64,000 nt of DNA from CAYWPG01 sp964460035 (lineage in GTDB: Bacteria > Pseudomonadota > Gammaproteobacteria > Nitrococcales > AK92), in contig CAYWPG010000014.1 of assembly GCA_964460035.1 (NCBI GenBank), forward strand, positions 22,643 to 86,642. The letters are read 5' to 3'. The notes under the pieces are model-generated. The model searched no databases. It was not told where the DNA came from and saw only the letters and a program-made list of their open reading frames with translations. A program made the translations under genes and the position numbers. How positions within the stretch are numbered: the first letter of the stretch is position 1; every line of letters starts with the position of its first letter. Positions 32,619 through 44,225 of the stretch are shown here, piece by piece.

Positions 32619-32695
32619 CGGGGTGTAGCTCAGCTTGGTAGAGCACTGTCTTCGGGAGGCAGGGGCCGGAGGTTCAAATCCTCTCACCCCGACCA
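32619..32695 (+). tRNA. tRNA-Pro (anticodon CGG)
   Basis: The 77-base cloverleaf has acceptor stem CGGGGTG/CACCCCG, D arm with CAGCTTGGTAGAGCA, an anticodon stem CTGTC/GGCAG with one T-G pair and anticodon CGG at 32653-32655, a T arm GGAGGTTCAAATCCTC and an encoded CCA. It reads codon CCG. Being 7 bases after the ispB stop with no promoter in between, it is probably processed from the ispB transcript. Confidence 0.96.
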
Positions 32696-33036
32696 TCTTT
32701 TCTTCAGGCATCATTCCCGCCAAATCCGACCGCACCCGCCTTGTAACCACTCCAAGGCGCTGCGGTCCTACGGGCGGCACGGCTGTGTTGTCGTCAGTGG
32801 CATAACCACACACACCCGTTGCGGGCGCTGTCGCGCCCCCCACTTCCTCTGACCCACCGCATAAAAAAGCTTTCTGCCCTCCCAAGCGACACCGCTGCGG
32901 CATTTATGCTCCATTCATAGTTAATGGCGTAGCGATGCGCTATAGTCGAATTGCGTCGCTTCGGCTCCTTACTGCCGGACAATGGACCCGTTCCGGAGCG
33001 CGAATCGGGAGCTCCACGAAAACAACAATTCAAAGA
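32696..33036. other. 340-base region between tRNA-Pro and pilB
   Basis: No gene is recognisable. A T-rich patch follows the tRNA. A TATAGT hexamer (32941-32946) without a good -35 is a possible pilB promoter. In-frame codons upstream of pilB have no family resemblance. Confidence 0.4.
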
Positions 33037-34758
33037 ATGACTATGGCGACAGTGAACCCTACGCTGAAGCTCAGCGGGCTTGCCGGCCGGCTGGTGCGGG
33101 ACGGACTCATCAGCGAAGACGATGCCCAGGCGGCACTGGACGAGTCGCGCAAAGCCGATCTTCCCCTGGTCAGCTACTTGGTGCAGAACCGGCTCCTCAA
33201 TGCGAGCGCGATTGCGCATGCGGCCGCCGAGGAGTTTGGCCTCCCCTTGCTGGATCTCGATGCAATGGAGCCTGACCCAGGGGTCGTTCAACTGGTCAAG
33301 GAGAAACTGGTTCGCAAGCACCACGTGCTACCGCTGTTCAAGCGCGGAAAGCGGCTGTTCGTCGCCTTGGCCGACCCGGCCAACACGGAAGCGCTGGCCG
33401 AGATCAAGTTCGCCACCGGGCTGGCAATCGACCCCATTCTCGTAGAGGAAGACAAGCTCACGCGGGCCATCGAGAAAGCGCTGGACAGCCCCGGCACCGC
33501 GATAGCGGACCTGGATCTGGACGAAGATCTGGAGAATCTGTCCATCAGCGGCGGCGACGACGAGGATAGGGCGCCGGCGATGGGCGATGAGGCGGACGAT
33601 GCGCCCGTCGTACGCTTCATCAACAAGATCCTGCTCGACGCCATTAACAAGGGCGCCTCGGATATACACTTCGAGCCGTACGAGAGAACCTACCGCATCC
33701 GTTTTCGCCAAGACGGCGTGCTACGCGAAGTGGCTAGTCCGCCCGTCAACCTGGCCCCGCGCATGGCCGCGCGCCTCAAGGTCATGGCGCGCCTGGATAT
33801 TGCCGAGCGCAGAGTGCCGCAGGACGGCCGCATCAAGATGAATCTGTCCAGGACGAAGGCTATAGACTTCCGCGTCAACACCTGCCCCACCCTGTACGGG
33901 GAAAAGATCGTCCTGCGCATACTCGATCCTAACAGCGCCAAGCTGGGCATAGATCACCTGGGGTACGAGGAGGAGCAGAAACGGCTGTTTCTGGAAGCCA
34001 TTCACAAGCCTTACGGCATGGTATTGGTAACCGGGCCTACCGGCAGCGGCAAAACGGTGTCGCTGTATACGGCGCTGAACATTCTGAACACCGAGGACCG
34101 CAACATATCCACGGTCGAGGATCCGGTCGAAATCAACCTCCCCGGTGTCAACCAAGTCAACCTCAACGTCAAAGCGGGCCTGACCTTCGCGTCCGCCTTG
34201 CGCGCGTTCCTGCGGCAAGACCCCGACATCATCATGGTGGGCGAAATCCGCGACCTGGAAACCGCGGAGATCGCCATCAAGGCAGCGCAAACAGGGCACC
34301 TGGTGCTGTCCACGCTGCATACCAACGACGCGCCGCAAACGCTGACGCGCCTGGCCAATATGGGCGTGCCTCCTTACAACATCGCCTCCTCGGTCCATCT
34401 GATCATCGCCCAGCGCCTGGCGCGCCGGCTGTGCCCCAATTGCAAGCGGCCCGCAGAGCTGCCCCGCGAGGCCTTGCTCAAGGAAGGCTTTCGAGAAGAC
34501 GAAGTGGACGGCTTGACGATTTACGAAGCCCAAGGCTGCGAGCAGTGCGTGGGCGGCTATAAGGGGCGCGTCGGCATTTACCAGGTCATGCCGGTATCCG
34601 AAGCCATGGGCCGGATCATCATGGAAGGCGGCAACTCCATGCAGCTTGCCGACCAAGCGGCCAAGGAAGGCGTTGCGGACCTGCGCCGCTCGGGCCTGCG
34701 CAAGGTCATGGAGGGAATCACCAGTCTGGCGGAACTGAACCGAGTGACTCGAGATTAA
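33037..34758 (+). CDS. pilB: Type IV pilus assembly (extension) ATPase PilB
   Basis: PilB is the cytoplasmic hexameric motor for pilus extension. The N-terminal GspE_N-like domain (about 20-160) is followed by the ATPase core with Walker A GPTGSGKT near residue 333, Asp box, Walker B IIMVGEIRD near 404, a His box and a zinc tetracysteine (CPNC...CEQC). The protein is 573 residues from the ATG giving MTMATVNPTLKLSG. The frame is open upstream, but that extension does not look like PilB. A second ATG is 6 bases downstream. pilC follows 17 bases later. The retraction ATPases pilT and pilU are not in the window. Confidence 0.95.
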   Translation: MTMATVNPTLKLSGLAGRLVRDGLISEDDAQAALDESRKADLPLVSYLVQNRLLNASAIAHAAAEEFGLPLLDLDAMEPDPGVVQLVKEKLVRKHHVLPLFKRGKRLFVALADPANTEALAEIKFATGLAIDPILVEEDKLTRAIEKALDSPGTAIADLDLDEDLENLSISGGDDEDRAPAMGDEADDAPVVRFINKILLDAINKGASDIHFEPYERTYRIRFRQDGVLREVASPPVNLAPRMAARLKVMARLDIAERRVPQDGRIKMNLSRTKAIDFRVNTCPTLYGEKIVLRILDPNSAKLGIDHLGYEEEQKRLFLEAIHKPYGMVLVTGPTGSGKTVSLYTALNILNTEDRNISTVEDPVEINLPGVNQVNLNVKAGLTFASALRAFLRQDPDIIMVGEIRDLETAEIAIKAAQTGHLVLSTLHTNDAPQTLTRLANMGVPPYNIASSVHLIIAQRLARRLCPNCKRPAELPREALLKEGFREDEVDGLTIYEAQGCEQCVGGYKGRVGIYQVMPVSEAMGRIIMEGGNSMQLADQAAKEGVADLRRSGLRKVMEGITSLAELNRVTRD

Positions 34759-34775
34759 TCAGGACGATCGCTGCA

Positions 34776-35993
34776 ATGGCCGAGAAAACGATAAAACTCT
34801 CCACCTTCGCCTGGGAAGGCACGGACCGGCGGGGCACCAAAGTCAAGGGCATTAGCCAGGCGCCTAGCGCTACGCTGGTCAAACTGGAGCTGCGCAAGCA
34901 GGGGATCGTCCCGAAGAAAGTAGTCAGGAAGGCGGCCAGCCGAACAAGGCGGGGCGGCAGCATCAAGGCGGGCGATATCGCCGTGCTCAGCCGCCAACTC
35001 GCCACCATGCTCAGCGCCGGCGTGCCCCTGGTACAGGCCTTCGACATCATCGGGCGCGGGCACGAGAAGGCGCGCATGCAAGATCTGATACTTGCCATCA
35101 AAGCCGATGTAGAAGCCGGAACCGCGCTCACCGACGCTTTGGGGAAGCACCCGCAGTACTTCGACGCCCTGTTCTGCAACCTGGTTCAGGCCGGCGAACA
35201 AGCCGGCGTGCTCGACACCTTGCTCGATAAGATCGCGACGTACAAGGAAAAGACCGAGTCGCTCAAGAAGAAGATCAAGAAGGCGCTGTTCTATCCGGCG
35301 ATTGTGGTCATCGTTGCAATCGCCGTTACGGCTGTGCTGCTGATCCTGGTCGTGCCGCAGTTCGAGGCGCTGTTCGCCGGCTTTGGCGCCGACCTTCCGG
35401 TGTTCACCCGCATGGTGCTCGACCTGTCCGAATTCTTGCGACAGCGGTGGTGGGCGTTCTTGGCTGGGTCAGTGCTGGCCGGCTATGGATTCGTCACTGC
35501 CAAGCGACGCTCGCGCGCATTCGCCAGCTTAGTGGACCGCCTCGCGCTACGGCTGCCGGTGGTGGGCAATATACTGCACAAGGCCGCCTACGCTCGCTAC
35601 GCCCGCACTCTATCCACCATGTTCGCCGCCGGCGTACCGCTGGTGGACGCGCTCGAATCCGTAGCCGGCGCGACGGGGAACATCGTCTATGAGCAAGCGG
35701 TGCTCAGCATGCGGGATCAAGTCGCATCGGGACACCAGGTTCAGCTCGCGATGAAGCAAACCGATCTGTTCCCCAATATGATGGTCCAGATGGTCGCCAT
35801 AGGCGAAGAGGCGGGCACCCTGGACAGCATGCTGGCCAAGGTAGCGGAGTTCTACGAGGAGGAGGTCGACAACGCGATCGACGCCCTGAGCAGCCTGCTC
35901 GAACCCGTGATCATGGTTGTGCTCGGTGTGCTGGTCGGCGGGCTGGTCATCGCCATGTACTTGCCCATTTTCCGCATGGGGCAGGCAATATAG
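34776..35993 (+). CDS. pilC: Type IV pilus inner-membrane platform protein PilC
   Basis: PilC is the platform around which PilB and PilT drive pilin insertion and removal. The 405 residues hold two T2SSF domains (about 70-195 and 275-395). Each contains the conserved LSRQLATMLSAGVPLVQAFDI-like or ARTLSTMFAAGVPLVDAL-like segment and hydrophobic helices, giving three membrane segments (about 170-195, 225-240 and 375-400). The N-terminal TFAWEGTDRRGTKVKG stretch is typical. It sits in pilB-pilC-pilD order. Confidence 0.95.
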   Translation: MAEKTIKLSTFAWEGTDRRGTKVKGISQAPSATLVKLELRKQGIVPKKVVRKAASRTRRGGSIKAGDIAVLSRQLATMLSAGVPLVQAFDIIGRGHEKARMQDLILAIKADVEAGTALTDALGKHPQYFDALFCNLVQAGEQAGVLDTLLDKIATYKEKTESLKKKIKKALFYPAIVVIVAIAVTAVLLILVVPQFEALFAGFGADLPVFTRMVLDLSEFLRQRWWAFLAGSVLAGYGFVTAKRRSRAFASLVDRLALRLPVVGNILHKAAYARYARTLSTMFAAGVPLVDALESVAGATGNIVYEQAVLSMRDQVASGHQVQLAMKQTDLFPNMMVQMVAIGEEAGTLDSMLAKVAEFYEEEVDNAIDALSSLLEPVIMVVLGVLVGGLVIAMYLPIFRMGQAI

Positions 35994-36014
35994 ACCGCAA
36001 GGCCCACACGACGA

Positions 36015-36878
36015 ATGCTAGAACTACTGCCAGTCAGTCCAGCGGGCTTCGCCGCTGGCGCTTCGCTGCTCGGGTTGATCGTGGGCAGCTTCCTCAACGT
36101 CGTCATATTGCGGCTGCCGCAGATGCTGCAGCGCGAGTGGCGCGCCCAATGCCATGAATTGTTGGGTACCGAAGCGCCGCCCGAACCGAAACTGACGCTG
36201 GCCTGGCCGCCGTCCCGCTGCCCAAAGTGCGAGCGCCCCATCCGCCCCTGGGAGAACATTCCGGTACTGAGCTATCTGTGGCTGCGAGGCCGATGCCGCG
36301 GTTGCAGCGCCCGGATCTCGCTCCGCTACCCGCTTGTCGAACTCGGTACAGCGCTGCTCTCGGCGGCCGTGGCCTGGCACTTCGGCGTCGGTTGGGAAGC
36401 GGTCGCGGCGCTAGTGCTGACCTGGGCACTGATCGCGCTGGCCGTTATCGACTATGACCATCAGATCCTACCGGACAACATCACGCTGCCACTGGTCTGG
36501 CTAGGGCTGCTGCTCAGCCTGACCGGGATTTTCGCCACGCCGCAAGACAGCATCCTCGGCGCCGTGCTGGGCTACCTTTCGCTGTGGGCGGTCTATCACG
36601 TCTTCCGCATCCTCACCGGCAAGGAGGGTTTCGGCTACGGTGACTTCAAGCTGCTCGCCGCCTTCGGGGCGTGGCTGGGCTGGCAGGCGGTGCCGGTAAT
36701 CATTCTGCTTTCCTCGCTGGTAGGCGCGCTGATTGGCATAATCCTGGTCGTAGCGCTGGGGCGCGACCGCAACATCCCCATCCCGTTCGGGCCCTACCTG
36801 GCCGCGGCCGGCTGGCTCGCACTGGTTTGGCGCGAAGAAATGGTAGCGGCTTACCTACGATTCGCAGGTCTGTCATGA
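36015..36878 (+). CDS. pilD: Prepilin peptidase / N-methyltransferase PilD
   Basis: PilD cleaves the class III leaders of the prepilins encoded in this window and N-methylates the new terminus. The 287-residue protein has the zinc tetracysteine at Cys69, Cys72, Cys94 and Cys97, and the catalytic aspartates Asp146 (VIDYDHQILPD) and Asp210 (GYGDFKLLAA, GxGD-type). About seven to eight membrane segments follow. Its stop overlaps the coaE ATG (atga). Confidence 0.96.
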   Translation: MLELLPVSPAGFAAGASLLGLIVGSFLNVVILRLPQMLQREWRAQCHELLGTEAPPEPKLTLAWPPSRCPKCERPIRPWENIPVLSYLWLRGRCRGCSARISLRYPLVELGTALLSAAVAWHFGVGWEAVAALVLTWALIALAVIDYDHQILPDNITLPLVWLGLLLSLTGIFATPQDSILGAVLGYLSLWAVYHVFRILTGKEGFGYGDFKLLAAFGAWLGWQAVPVIILLSSLVGALIGIILVVALGRDRNIPIPFGPYLAAAGWLALVWREEMVAAYLRFAGLS

Positions 36879-37492
36879 GTACTTTTGTTGTTGGACTTAC
36901 GGGCGGCATCGCCAGCGGAAAAACCACGGTATCGGATCTGTTCGCCGAACTGGGCGTTCCGGTGATCGATGCCGACATTGCCGCGCGCGAGGTGGTAGAG
37001 CCGGGCACGCCCGGTCTTGCCCAGCTGGTAGAGGCCTTTGGCGACGGCATTCTCGATGAGCAAGGCCGTCTGGACCGGCGCGGGCTGCGCAATATAGTCT
37101 TTGCCGACCCGGCAGCCAGGCGGCGGCTGGAGCAGATTACGCACCCGCTCATACACCAGCGCCTGATCGAACAATTGCAGGCGGCGGCCGCACCCTACGC
37201 GCTGCTGGTCGTGCCGCTGCTCACCCGCGGCTCCGCCTTGGCGAAACTGACCGATCGCATTCTGGTCGTGGACGTGCCAGTGGAAGTTCAGCGCGCCCGC
37301 GTAGTGGCGCGCGACCAGTGCAGCCCGGAACAGGCGGATGCGATCATCGCCGCTCAAAGCCCGCGCGAAGAGCGCTTGGCGCTGGCCGACGACGTCATCG
37401 TCAACGACGGCCAAATCGAGCAATTGCGGCCACAGATCGAAGATCTGCATCGGCGTTATCTTGCGTTAGCCGCCGCACCGCAAGCGGATTGA
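36875..37492 (+). CDS. coaE: Dephospho-CoA kinase
   Basis: CoaE phosphorylates dephospho-CoA, the last step of coenzyme A synthesis. The 205-residue P-loop kinase has GLTGGIASGKTT near the N-terminus, DADIAAREVVEPG near residue 31, ITHPLI near 88, and VPLLTRGSALAKLTDRILVVD (usually LLFE...; here LLTRG) near 115. The start is set by the ATGA overlap with pilD. The pilD-coaE-yacG arrangement is conserved in gammaproteobacteria. Confidence 0.95.
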   Translation: MSTFVVGLTGGIASGKTTVSDLFAELGVPVIDADIAAREVVEPGTPGLAQLVEAFGDGILDEQGRLDRRGLRNIVFADPAARRRLEQITHPLIHQRLIEQLQAAAAPYALLVVPLLTRGSALAKLTDRILVVDVPVEVQRARVVARDQCSPEQADAIIAAQSPREERLALADDVIVNDGQIEQLRPQIEDLHRRYLALAAAPQAD

Positions 37493-37551
37493 GCATCGCC
37501 GCTCAGTACGCGACAATAAGCCGCCCGCTGGCAACCAAAGGAATTGCGCCA

Positions 37552-38340
37552 ATGGCGAGCCGCGACGCAAAGCGTAAGATGGTCATTTACGAACAGCCTC
37601 TGAACGAGCGCGTACGCACGCTGTTGCGGCTCGAGTTTCTGTACGCCGAAGCGCAAATGGCCATCAGCGGCAACAGCGAATGGCACAGCCGGCGCGCCGT
37701 CGATAGCCTGATCGAAATACTCGCCGTGCTCTCGCGCGGCGATCTGCGCACCGAGCTCGTTAAGGAGCTTGAGCGCTTGACGATCACCCTGCAGCGCCTG
37801 GATGGCGATCCCGGAGTCGCTCAGGAGCGGCTGCATGCTATTCTGAGCGAATGCCAACGTCTAGGGGAGGGGCTGCGTGCCGCCCGCGGGCAGCCCGGGA
37901 TAGAGCTCAAATCCGATGAGCTGCTCAACAGCATCGTGCAGCGCAGCGGCGTTGCCGGGGGCACCTGCGGCTTCGATCTGCCTGCCTATCAGCACTGGCT
38001 GCAGAAACCGGCCGAGGAGCGCCGTGCTCGCCTCATACAATGGTTCTCGACGCTGGACTATCTACGCGAGGCCGGCCAGCTATTGCTGACCTCGCTACGC
38101 GACAGTACTACGCTACGCCCTCAGCAGGCGCTCCGGGGCGTCTACCAGCGCAACCTCGAGCGGGACGTCAGCTACCAGCTCATTCGGGTCGCGCTGCCGG
38201 CGGACAGTCCTTACTTCCCCGAAATCAGCGGGAGTAAACTTTTCTTCACCGTGCGCTTTCTAACTCAGCAGGACACCAGCGAACGGCCGACGAAAACCGA
38301 TGACGACATCGAGTTTCGCCTCGCCTGCTGTGTGATCTAA
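37552..38340 (+). CDS. zapD: Cell division protein ZapD, FtsZ bundling factor
   Basis: ZapD crosslinks FtsZ filaments. The 262 residues contain the family features: IYEQPLNERVRTLLRLEFL near residue 11, LIEILAVLSRGDLRTELVKELER near 54, GTCGFDLPAYQHWL near 145, and the C-terminal SYQLIRVALP...PEISGSKLFFTVRF. The ATG giving MASRDAKRK has AGGA upstream. An ATG 27 bases later (MVIYEQ) is also possible. ftsZ is encoded 8 kb away on the other strand. Confidence 0.93.
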   Translation: MASRDAKRKMVIYEQPLNERVRTLLRLEFLYAEAQMAISGNSEWHSRRAVDSLIEILAVLSRGDLRTELVKELERLTITLQRLDGDPGVAQERLHAILSECQRLGEGLRAARGQPGIELKSDELLNSIVQRSGVAGGTCGFDLPAYQHWLQKPAEERRARLIQWFSTLDYLREAGQLLLTSLRDSTTLRPQQALRGVYQRNLERDVSYQLIRVALPADSPYFPEISGSKLFFTVRFLTQQDTSERPTKTDDDIEFRLACCVI

Positions 38341-38521
38341 GGCCTGCCTCGCTTGCTTAGGGCCGCCGCTGAACGCCGCGCCGGATGACTCAGCAGCCAC
38401 CTTGCAGGCAAGGAAGCCTGTCGCGTTGCCCGTCCCCGCCGGGTAAAGTGCGGCTTCGTGGCGCAAGGCTTGGGGAGCAGGCCCTCTAGGCTCCGCATCC
38501 CGTTTTTTTCCGAGGTTCGAG

Positions 38522-38734
38522 ATGACTACGGTTCGCTGCCCGCATTGTTCAACGCCCGTTCCATGGGGGCCTCAGTCTCCCTATAGGCCCTTCTGCAGCA
38601 AGCGCTGCCGGCTGATCGACCTGGGCGACTGGCTCAATGGCAGCAACCACATTCCCGGCAGCGAACTCGATGCCAGTAGCCTGGATCGCCTGGAAATAGG
38701 CGACGATCCCGCCAACGAGGACGCGCTGCGCTAG
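38522..38734 (+). CDS. yacG: DNA gyrase inhibitor YacG, zinc-finger protein
   Basis: This 70-residue protein has a four-cysteine zinc finger (CPHC at 6-9 and CSKRC near 25-29) and the RLIDLGDWLNGSNHIPG tail typical of the family. YacG binds GyrB and inhibits supercoiling in E. coli (knowledge). It lies 181 bases after zapD. The gap contains a T7 stretch near 38503 but no firm terminator. Confidence 0.93.
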   Translation: MTTVRCPHCSTPVPWGPQSPYRPFCSKRCRLIDLGDWLNGSNHIPGSELDASSLDRLEIGDDPANEDALR

Positions 38735-38769
38735 GGCTCGCTCTCCCTAAGCGCCGCGGCGCAACGCTA

Positions 38770-39726
38770 TCATGGAGTGGCCGCCCCCCAAAACGCGCTG
38801 ATCCCGGCCACCCCTTGGGCGCCGCTCTGCCAAGCCCGGGGGAGGTCCTCCGGACCCACGCCGCCCAACGCATACACCGGCAGCGTTGCCGTATCGACGA
38901 GCGCGGCGAAACGCTGCCAACCCAGCACCGTGGCATGAGGATGGCTGGGCGTGGGCGCTACCGGCGAAAGCACCGCAAAATCGGCCTCAATTGCCGCGGC
39001 GTGCGCAAGCTCCTCGGCATTGTGACAGGACACACCCACCAACATAGGGGGCGGCAGTGGTCGTGTGGTCAGGGCCGCTGCACGCGTGCCGTTGAGATGG
39101 ACACCGTCCGCACCCAGCGCTTGCGCCGCCTCGGGCCGCCCGTTGAGCAGCACCTGCGCGCCCGCGGTGTGCGCCTGCTCGATGGCGCGGCGAACCAGCT
39201 CGCCGTAAGCCGGGTCGTTCTCGTCCAGCAGTGGCCGCAATTGGATGAGCTTCGCTCCCCGCGCCAGCGATTGCCCGAGCTGTTGCAAAAAGGTCTCGAC
39301 GCCCTGCTCCGCCGCGGCGGATATGACGTATTCGCTGGGCAGGCGCACCGCGCGCACTATTGGGATGTTGGCCGCCGGCAGCGGATACCCGTCCAGACGC
39401 GCGGGCTCCACCCACGCCAGAGGCTGGCCCTCGCGGCCGACAGGAGAACCGGAATACGCATCGACCCGCCATACATCGAGCAGCACGGCCCGATCGGGAT
39501 AACGGTGGGGCACCCGGATCAGCGGCCGTACGCGCAGCAGGCGGATATGAAGCTCTTCCCAGAGCTCGCGGGCGAGCGCTTCCTGCACACTCTCCCCAGG
39601 TTCTACCTTGCCGCCAGGGAACTCCCACAGATCGCCCTGGTGGACGTGTGCCGGCCGCTTGGCAAGCAGCACACGCCCTCGGGCATCGGCGATGACACCC
39701 ACCGCAACATGCAAGGGCGCGGTCAT
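38770..39726 (-). CDS. Nudix hydrolase (MutT-like) fused to a degenerate thiamine-phosphate-synthase-like domain
   Basis: The N-terminal Nudix domain (about 1-130) has the canonical box GGKVEPGESVQEALARELWEEL near residue 38, with the MutT-like HQGDLWEFPGG. The C-terminal domain (about 140-318) has the ThiE/TenI barrel pattern: LIQLR, GADGVHLNG, VGVSCHNAEEL, SPVAPTPSH and ALGGVGPED. Key ThiE residues differ: the usual INDR is LNGR, and the GPxFxTxTK lysine is replaced (SPVAPTPSH). True TMP synthesis is therefore doubtful. This fusion is common beside argJ-secA in gammaproteobacteria (Pseudomonas, from memory). The start ATG is one base past the argJ stop. Confidence 0.88.
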   Translation of the reverse strand: MTAPLHVAVGVIADARGRVLLAKRPAHVHQGDLWEFPGGKVEPGESVQEALARELWEELHIRLLRVRPLIRVPHRYPDRAVLLDVWRVDAYSGSPVGREGQPLAWVEPARLDGYPLPAANIPIVRAVRLPSEYVISAAAEQGVETFLQQLGQSLARGAKLIQLRPLLDENDPAYGELVRRAIEQAHTAGAQVLLNGRPEAAQALGADGVHLNGTRAAALTTRPLPPPMLVGVSCHNAEELAHAAAIEADFAVLSPVAPTPSHPHATVLGWQRFAALVDTATLPVYALGGVGPEDLPRAWQSGAQGVAGISAFWGAATP

Positions 39727-39727
39727 C

Positions 39728-40936
39728 TCAAGTGCGGTAATCGGCGTTGATGCGCACGTAGTCGTAGGAAAGGTCGCAAGTCCACACGGTAGCCGCCGCC
39801 TCGCCCCGGCCTAGCCGGACCCCGATGGTGACCTCTTCCTTGGCTATGCGCGCAGCGGCGGCAGCTTCGTCGTAATCGGACACCCGACCGCCATTGGCGG
39901 CGATACGCAGGTCATCCAAATAGAGCTCCACCCGACTCACGTCCAGATCGTCTATACCGGCCCTGCCCACTGCGGCGAGTATGCGCCCCCAGTTGGGATC
40001 GGCGGCGAACAGCGCGGTTTTCACTAACGGCGACTCAGCGATAGTAAAGCCAACCGCTTCCGCCTCGGCCACGCTTGCCGCACCGCGCACGTCCACCGTG
40101 ATGAAACGCGTGGCGCCCTCGCCGTCGCGCACAATCGCCTGCGCCAGCTCCGTGCACACCGCCGTGAGCTCGGCCACGAACGCATCGTACTCCTGTCCCT
40201 CCCGCTCGATAGCCGGCGCATCCGCGCGACCCGTGGCTATGAGCACACAGGCATCATTGGTCGAGGTATCGCCATCCACCGTGATGCGGTTGAACGATAC
40301 CGCTACGGCCTGCTCCAGCGCGCGCTGCAACAACTCGGGCGCTACCGCGGCATCGGTAGCAACAAATGCGAGCATGGTCGCCATGTTGGGCCGGATCATC
40401 CCCGCCCCTTTGGAGATGCCGGTGATGCAATACCCGGCCGCAGTCCGGCGGCTAACGGCTTTTGGCACCGTATCCGTGGTCATGATCCCGTGCGCGGCCT
40501 GCTCCCATCCATCGGCATCCAAGCCGGCCAGCAATGCGGGGATAGCAGCCTCGATCTTGGCCACCGGCAACGGCTCGCCGATGACGCCGGTGGAGAAAGG
40601 CAGCACCGATTGCGCCGCGCAGCCTCCAGCGGCCGCAACCGCTTCACAGCATGTCAGGGCATCCAACAGCCCCTGCTCACCGGTACCGGCGTTGGCGTAA
40701 CCTGTGTTGATCAGCAAGTAACGAGGAGTTACAGCCGCAAGATGGCGGCGCGCTACCTGCACGGGGGCGGCGCAGAAACGATTCTGAGTAAAGACGGCCG
40801 CACAGCGGCTGCCTGCCGCAAGCTCGATGAGTACCAGATCCCGCCGATCCGGCTTCTTGATACCCGCTTTTACCGTGGCGAGCCTTACCCCGGCCACCGG
40901 ATACAGCGCCGGCACGCCCTTGTAGCCAACCGCCAT
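39728..40936 (-). CDS. argJ: Bifunctional glutamate N-acetyltransferase / amino-acid N-acetyltransferase
   Basis: ArgJ transfers acetyl from N-acetylornithine to glutamate, recycling the acetyl group in arginine synthesis. The 402-residue precursor self-cleaves at the threonine of GIMTTDTVPKA near residue 151. Other motifs are VFTQNRFCAAPV, LINTGYANAGTG, KGAGMIRPNMATML and the C-terminal TCDLSYDYVRINADYRT. Whether it also accepts acetyl-CoA (bifunctional) cannot be seen. It is coupled to the Nudix-fusion gene downstream. secA ends 142 bases upstream behind a terminator. Confidence 0.96.
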   Translation of the reverse strand: MAVGYKGVPALYPVAGVRLATVKAGIKKPDRRDLVLIELAAGSRCAAVFTQNRFCAAPVQVARRHLAAVTPRYLLINTGYANAGTGEQGLLDALTCCEAVAAAGGCAAQSVLPFSTGVIGEPLPVAKIEAAIPALLAGLDADGWEQAAHGIMTTDTVPKAVSRRTAAGYCITGISKGAGMIRPNMATMLAFVATDAAVAPELLQRALEQAVAVSFNRITVDGDTSTNDACVLIATGRADAPAIEREGQEYDAFVAELTAVCTELAQAIVRDGEGATRFITVDVRGAASVAEAEAVGFTIAESPLVKTALFAADPNWGRILAAVGRAGIDDLDVSRVELYLDDLRIAANGGRVSDYDEAAAAARIAKEEVTIGVRLGRGEAAATVWTCDLSYDYVRINADYRT

Positions 40937-41029
40937 ATACTTGCTAGATCCTCTCTTTCGACGTGATTAGGAGATGGTGGTTTGCAGGCTGCCTAACAGT
41001 GGCTGCCGGCAGCCTGCTGGAGGAATACG

Positions 41030-41069
41030 AAAAAGCCGGCGGGCATCACAGCGACGACAACCCGCCGGC
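41030..41069 (-). terminator. Intrinsic terminator of secA
   Basis: A 9-bp perfect stem (GCCGGCGGG, 41035-41043, with CCCGCCGGC, 41061-41069) is followed on the minus strand by TTTTT. A second perfect 10-bp hairpin (40984-40993 with 41008-41017) lies just beyond it. Confidence 0.85.
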
Positions 41070-41078
41070 CGCGCCCGC

Positions 41079-43814
<2,736 letters not shown>

Positions 43815-44225
43815 TGGCTCATCCGCCTGTGGTTGACTTCCGTTCGACCCCAAGGGCCTGCTGTTCCCGCAGCCCGGCAAGGGCTTACAGCTCTTTTCAG
43901 AGGCGAAGTACCGCGGGGAAGTTCCCCAGCGCAGCAAACGGCGTTCACAAAACGCCCTTTATGGGGGAGATCCTCTGTCAGCAGGTGACTTTGGCCCTGA
44001 AAAGAGCTGTACTATAGCTTATCTGACGACGATTTTTCAGTGTCGCTCCCAAGCGCATTGACCATCGCCAAGCACCCGCGCGGGAGCTCGAGCACTGTCC
44101 AGGAAAACGGCGGCGCCAGGGAGATGCCCCGTCAGCGCGCCGCAACTTGACCCTGGAAGGGCTCGCGTTCAAAGAGATAACCGGCGCACCGTGCTTTTTT
44201 ACCAGAGCGATGCGTAGCGCCTGCA
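43815..44225. other. 410-base divergent region between secA and dciA
   Basis: I see no reliable gene. A minus-strand frame of 103 codons (43978-44289) runs into dciA and lacks a signal peptide or a SecM-type arrest motif. The region carries the candidate secA promoter. The M23-type peptidase or SecM genes that some relatives have in this position are absent. Confidence 0.5.
44011..44040 (-). promoter_or_regulatory. Candidate secA promoter
   Basis: On the minus strand, CTGAAA (44035-44040, 4 of 6) is followed after 18 bases by TATAGT (44011-44016, 5 of 6). The implied leader is about 190 bases. Confidence 0.4.

Noticed and set aside
32794..33324. 176-codon minus-strand frame across the pilB start
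   Set aside because: It overlaps the conserved N-terminus of PilB and the non-coding region after tRNA-Pro, with no recognisable domain.
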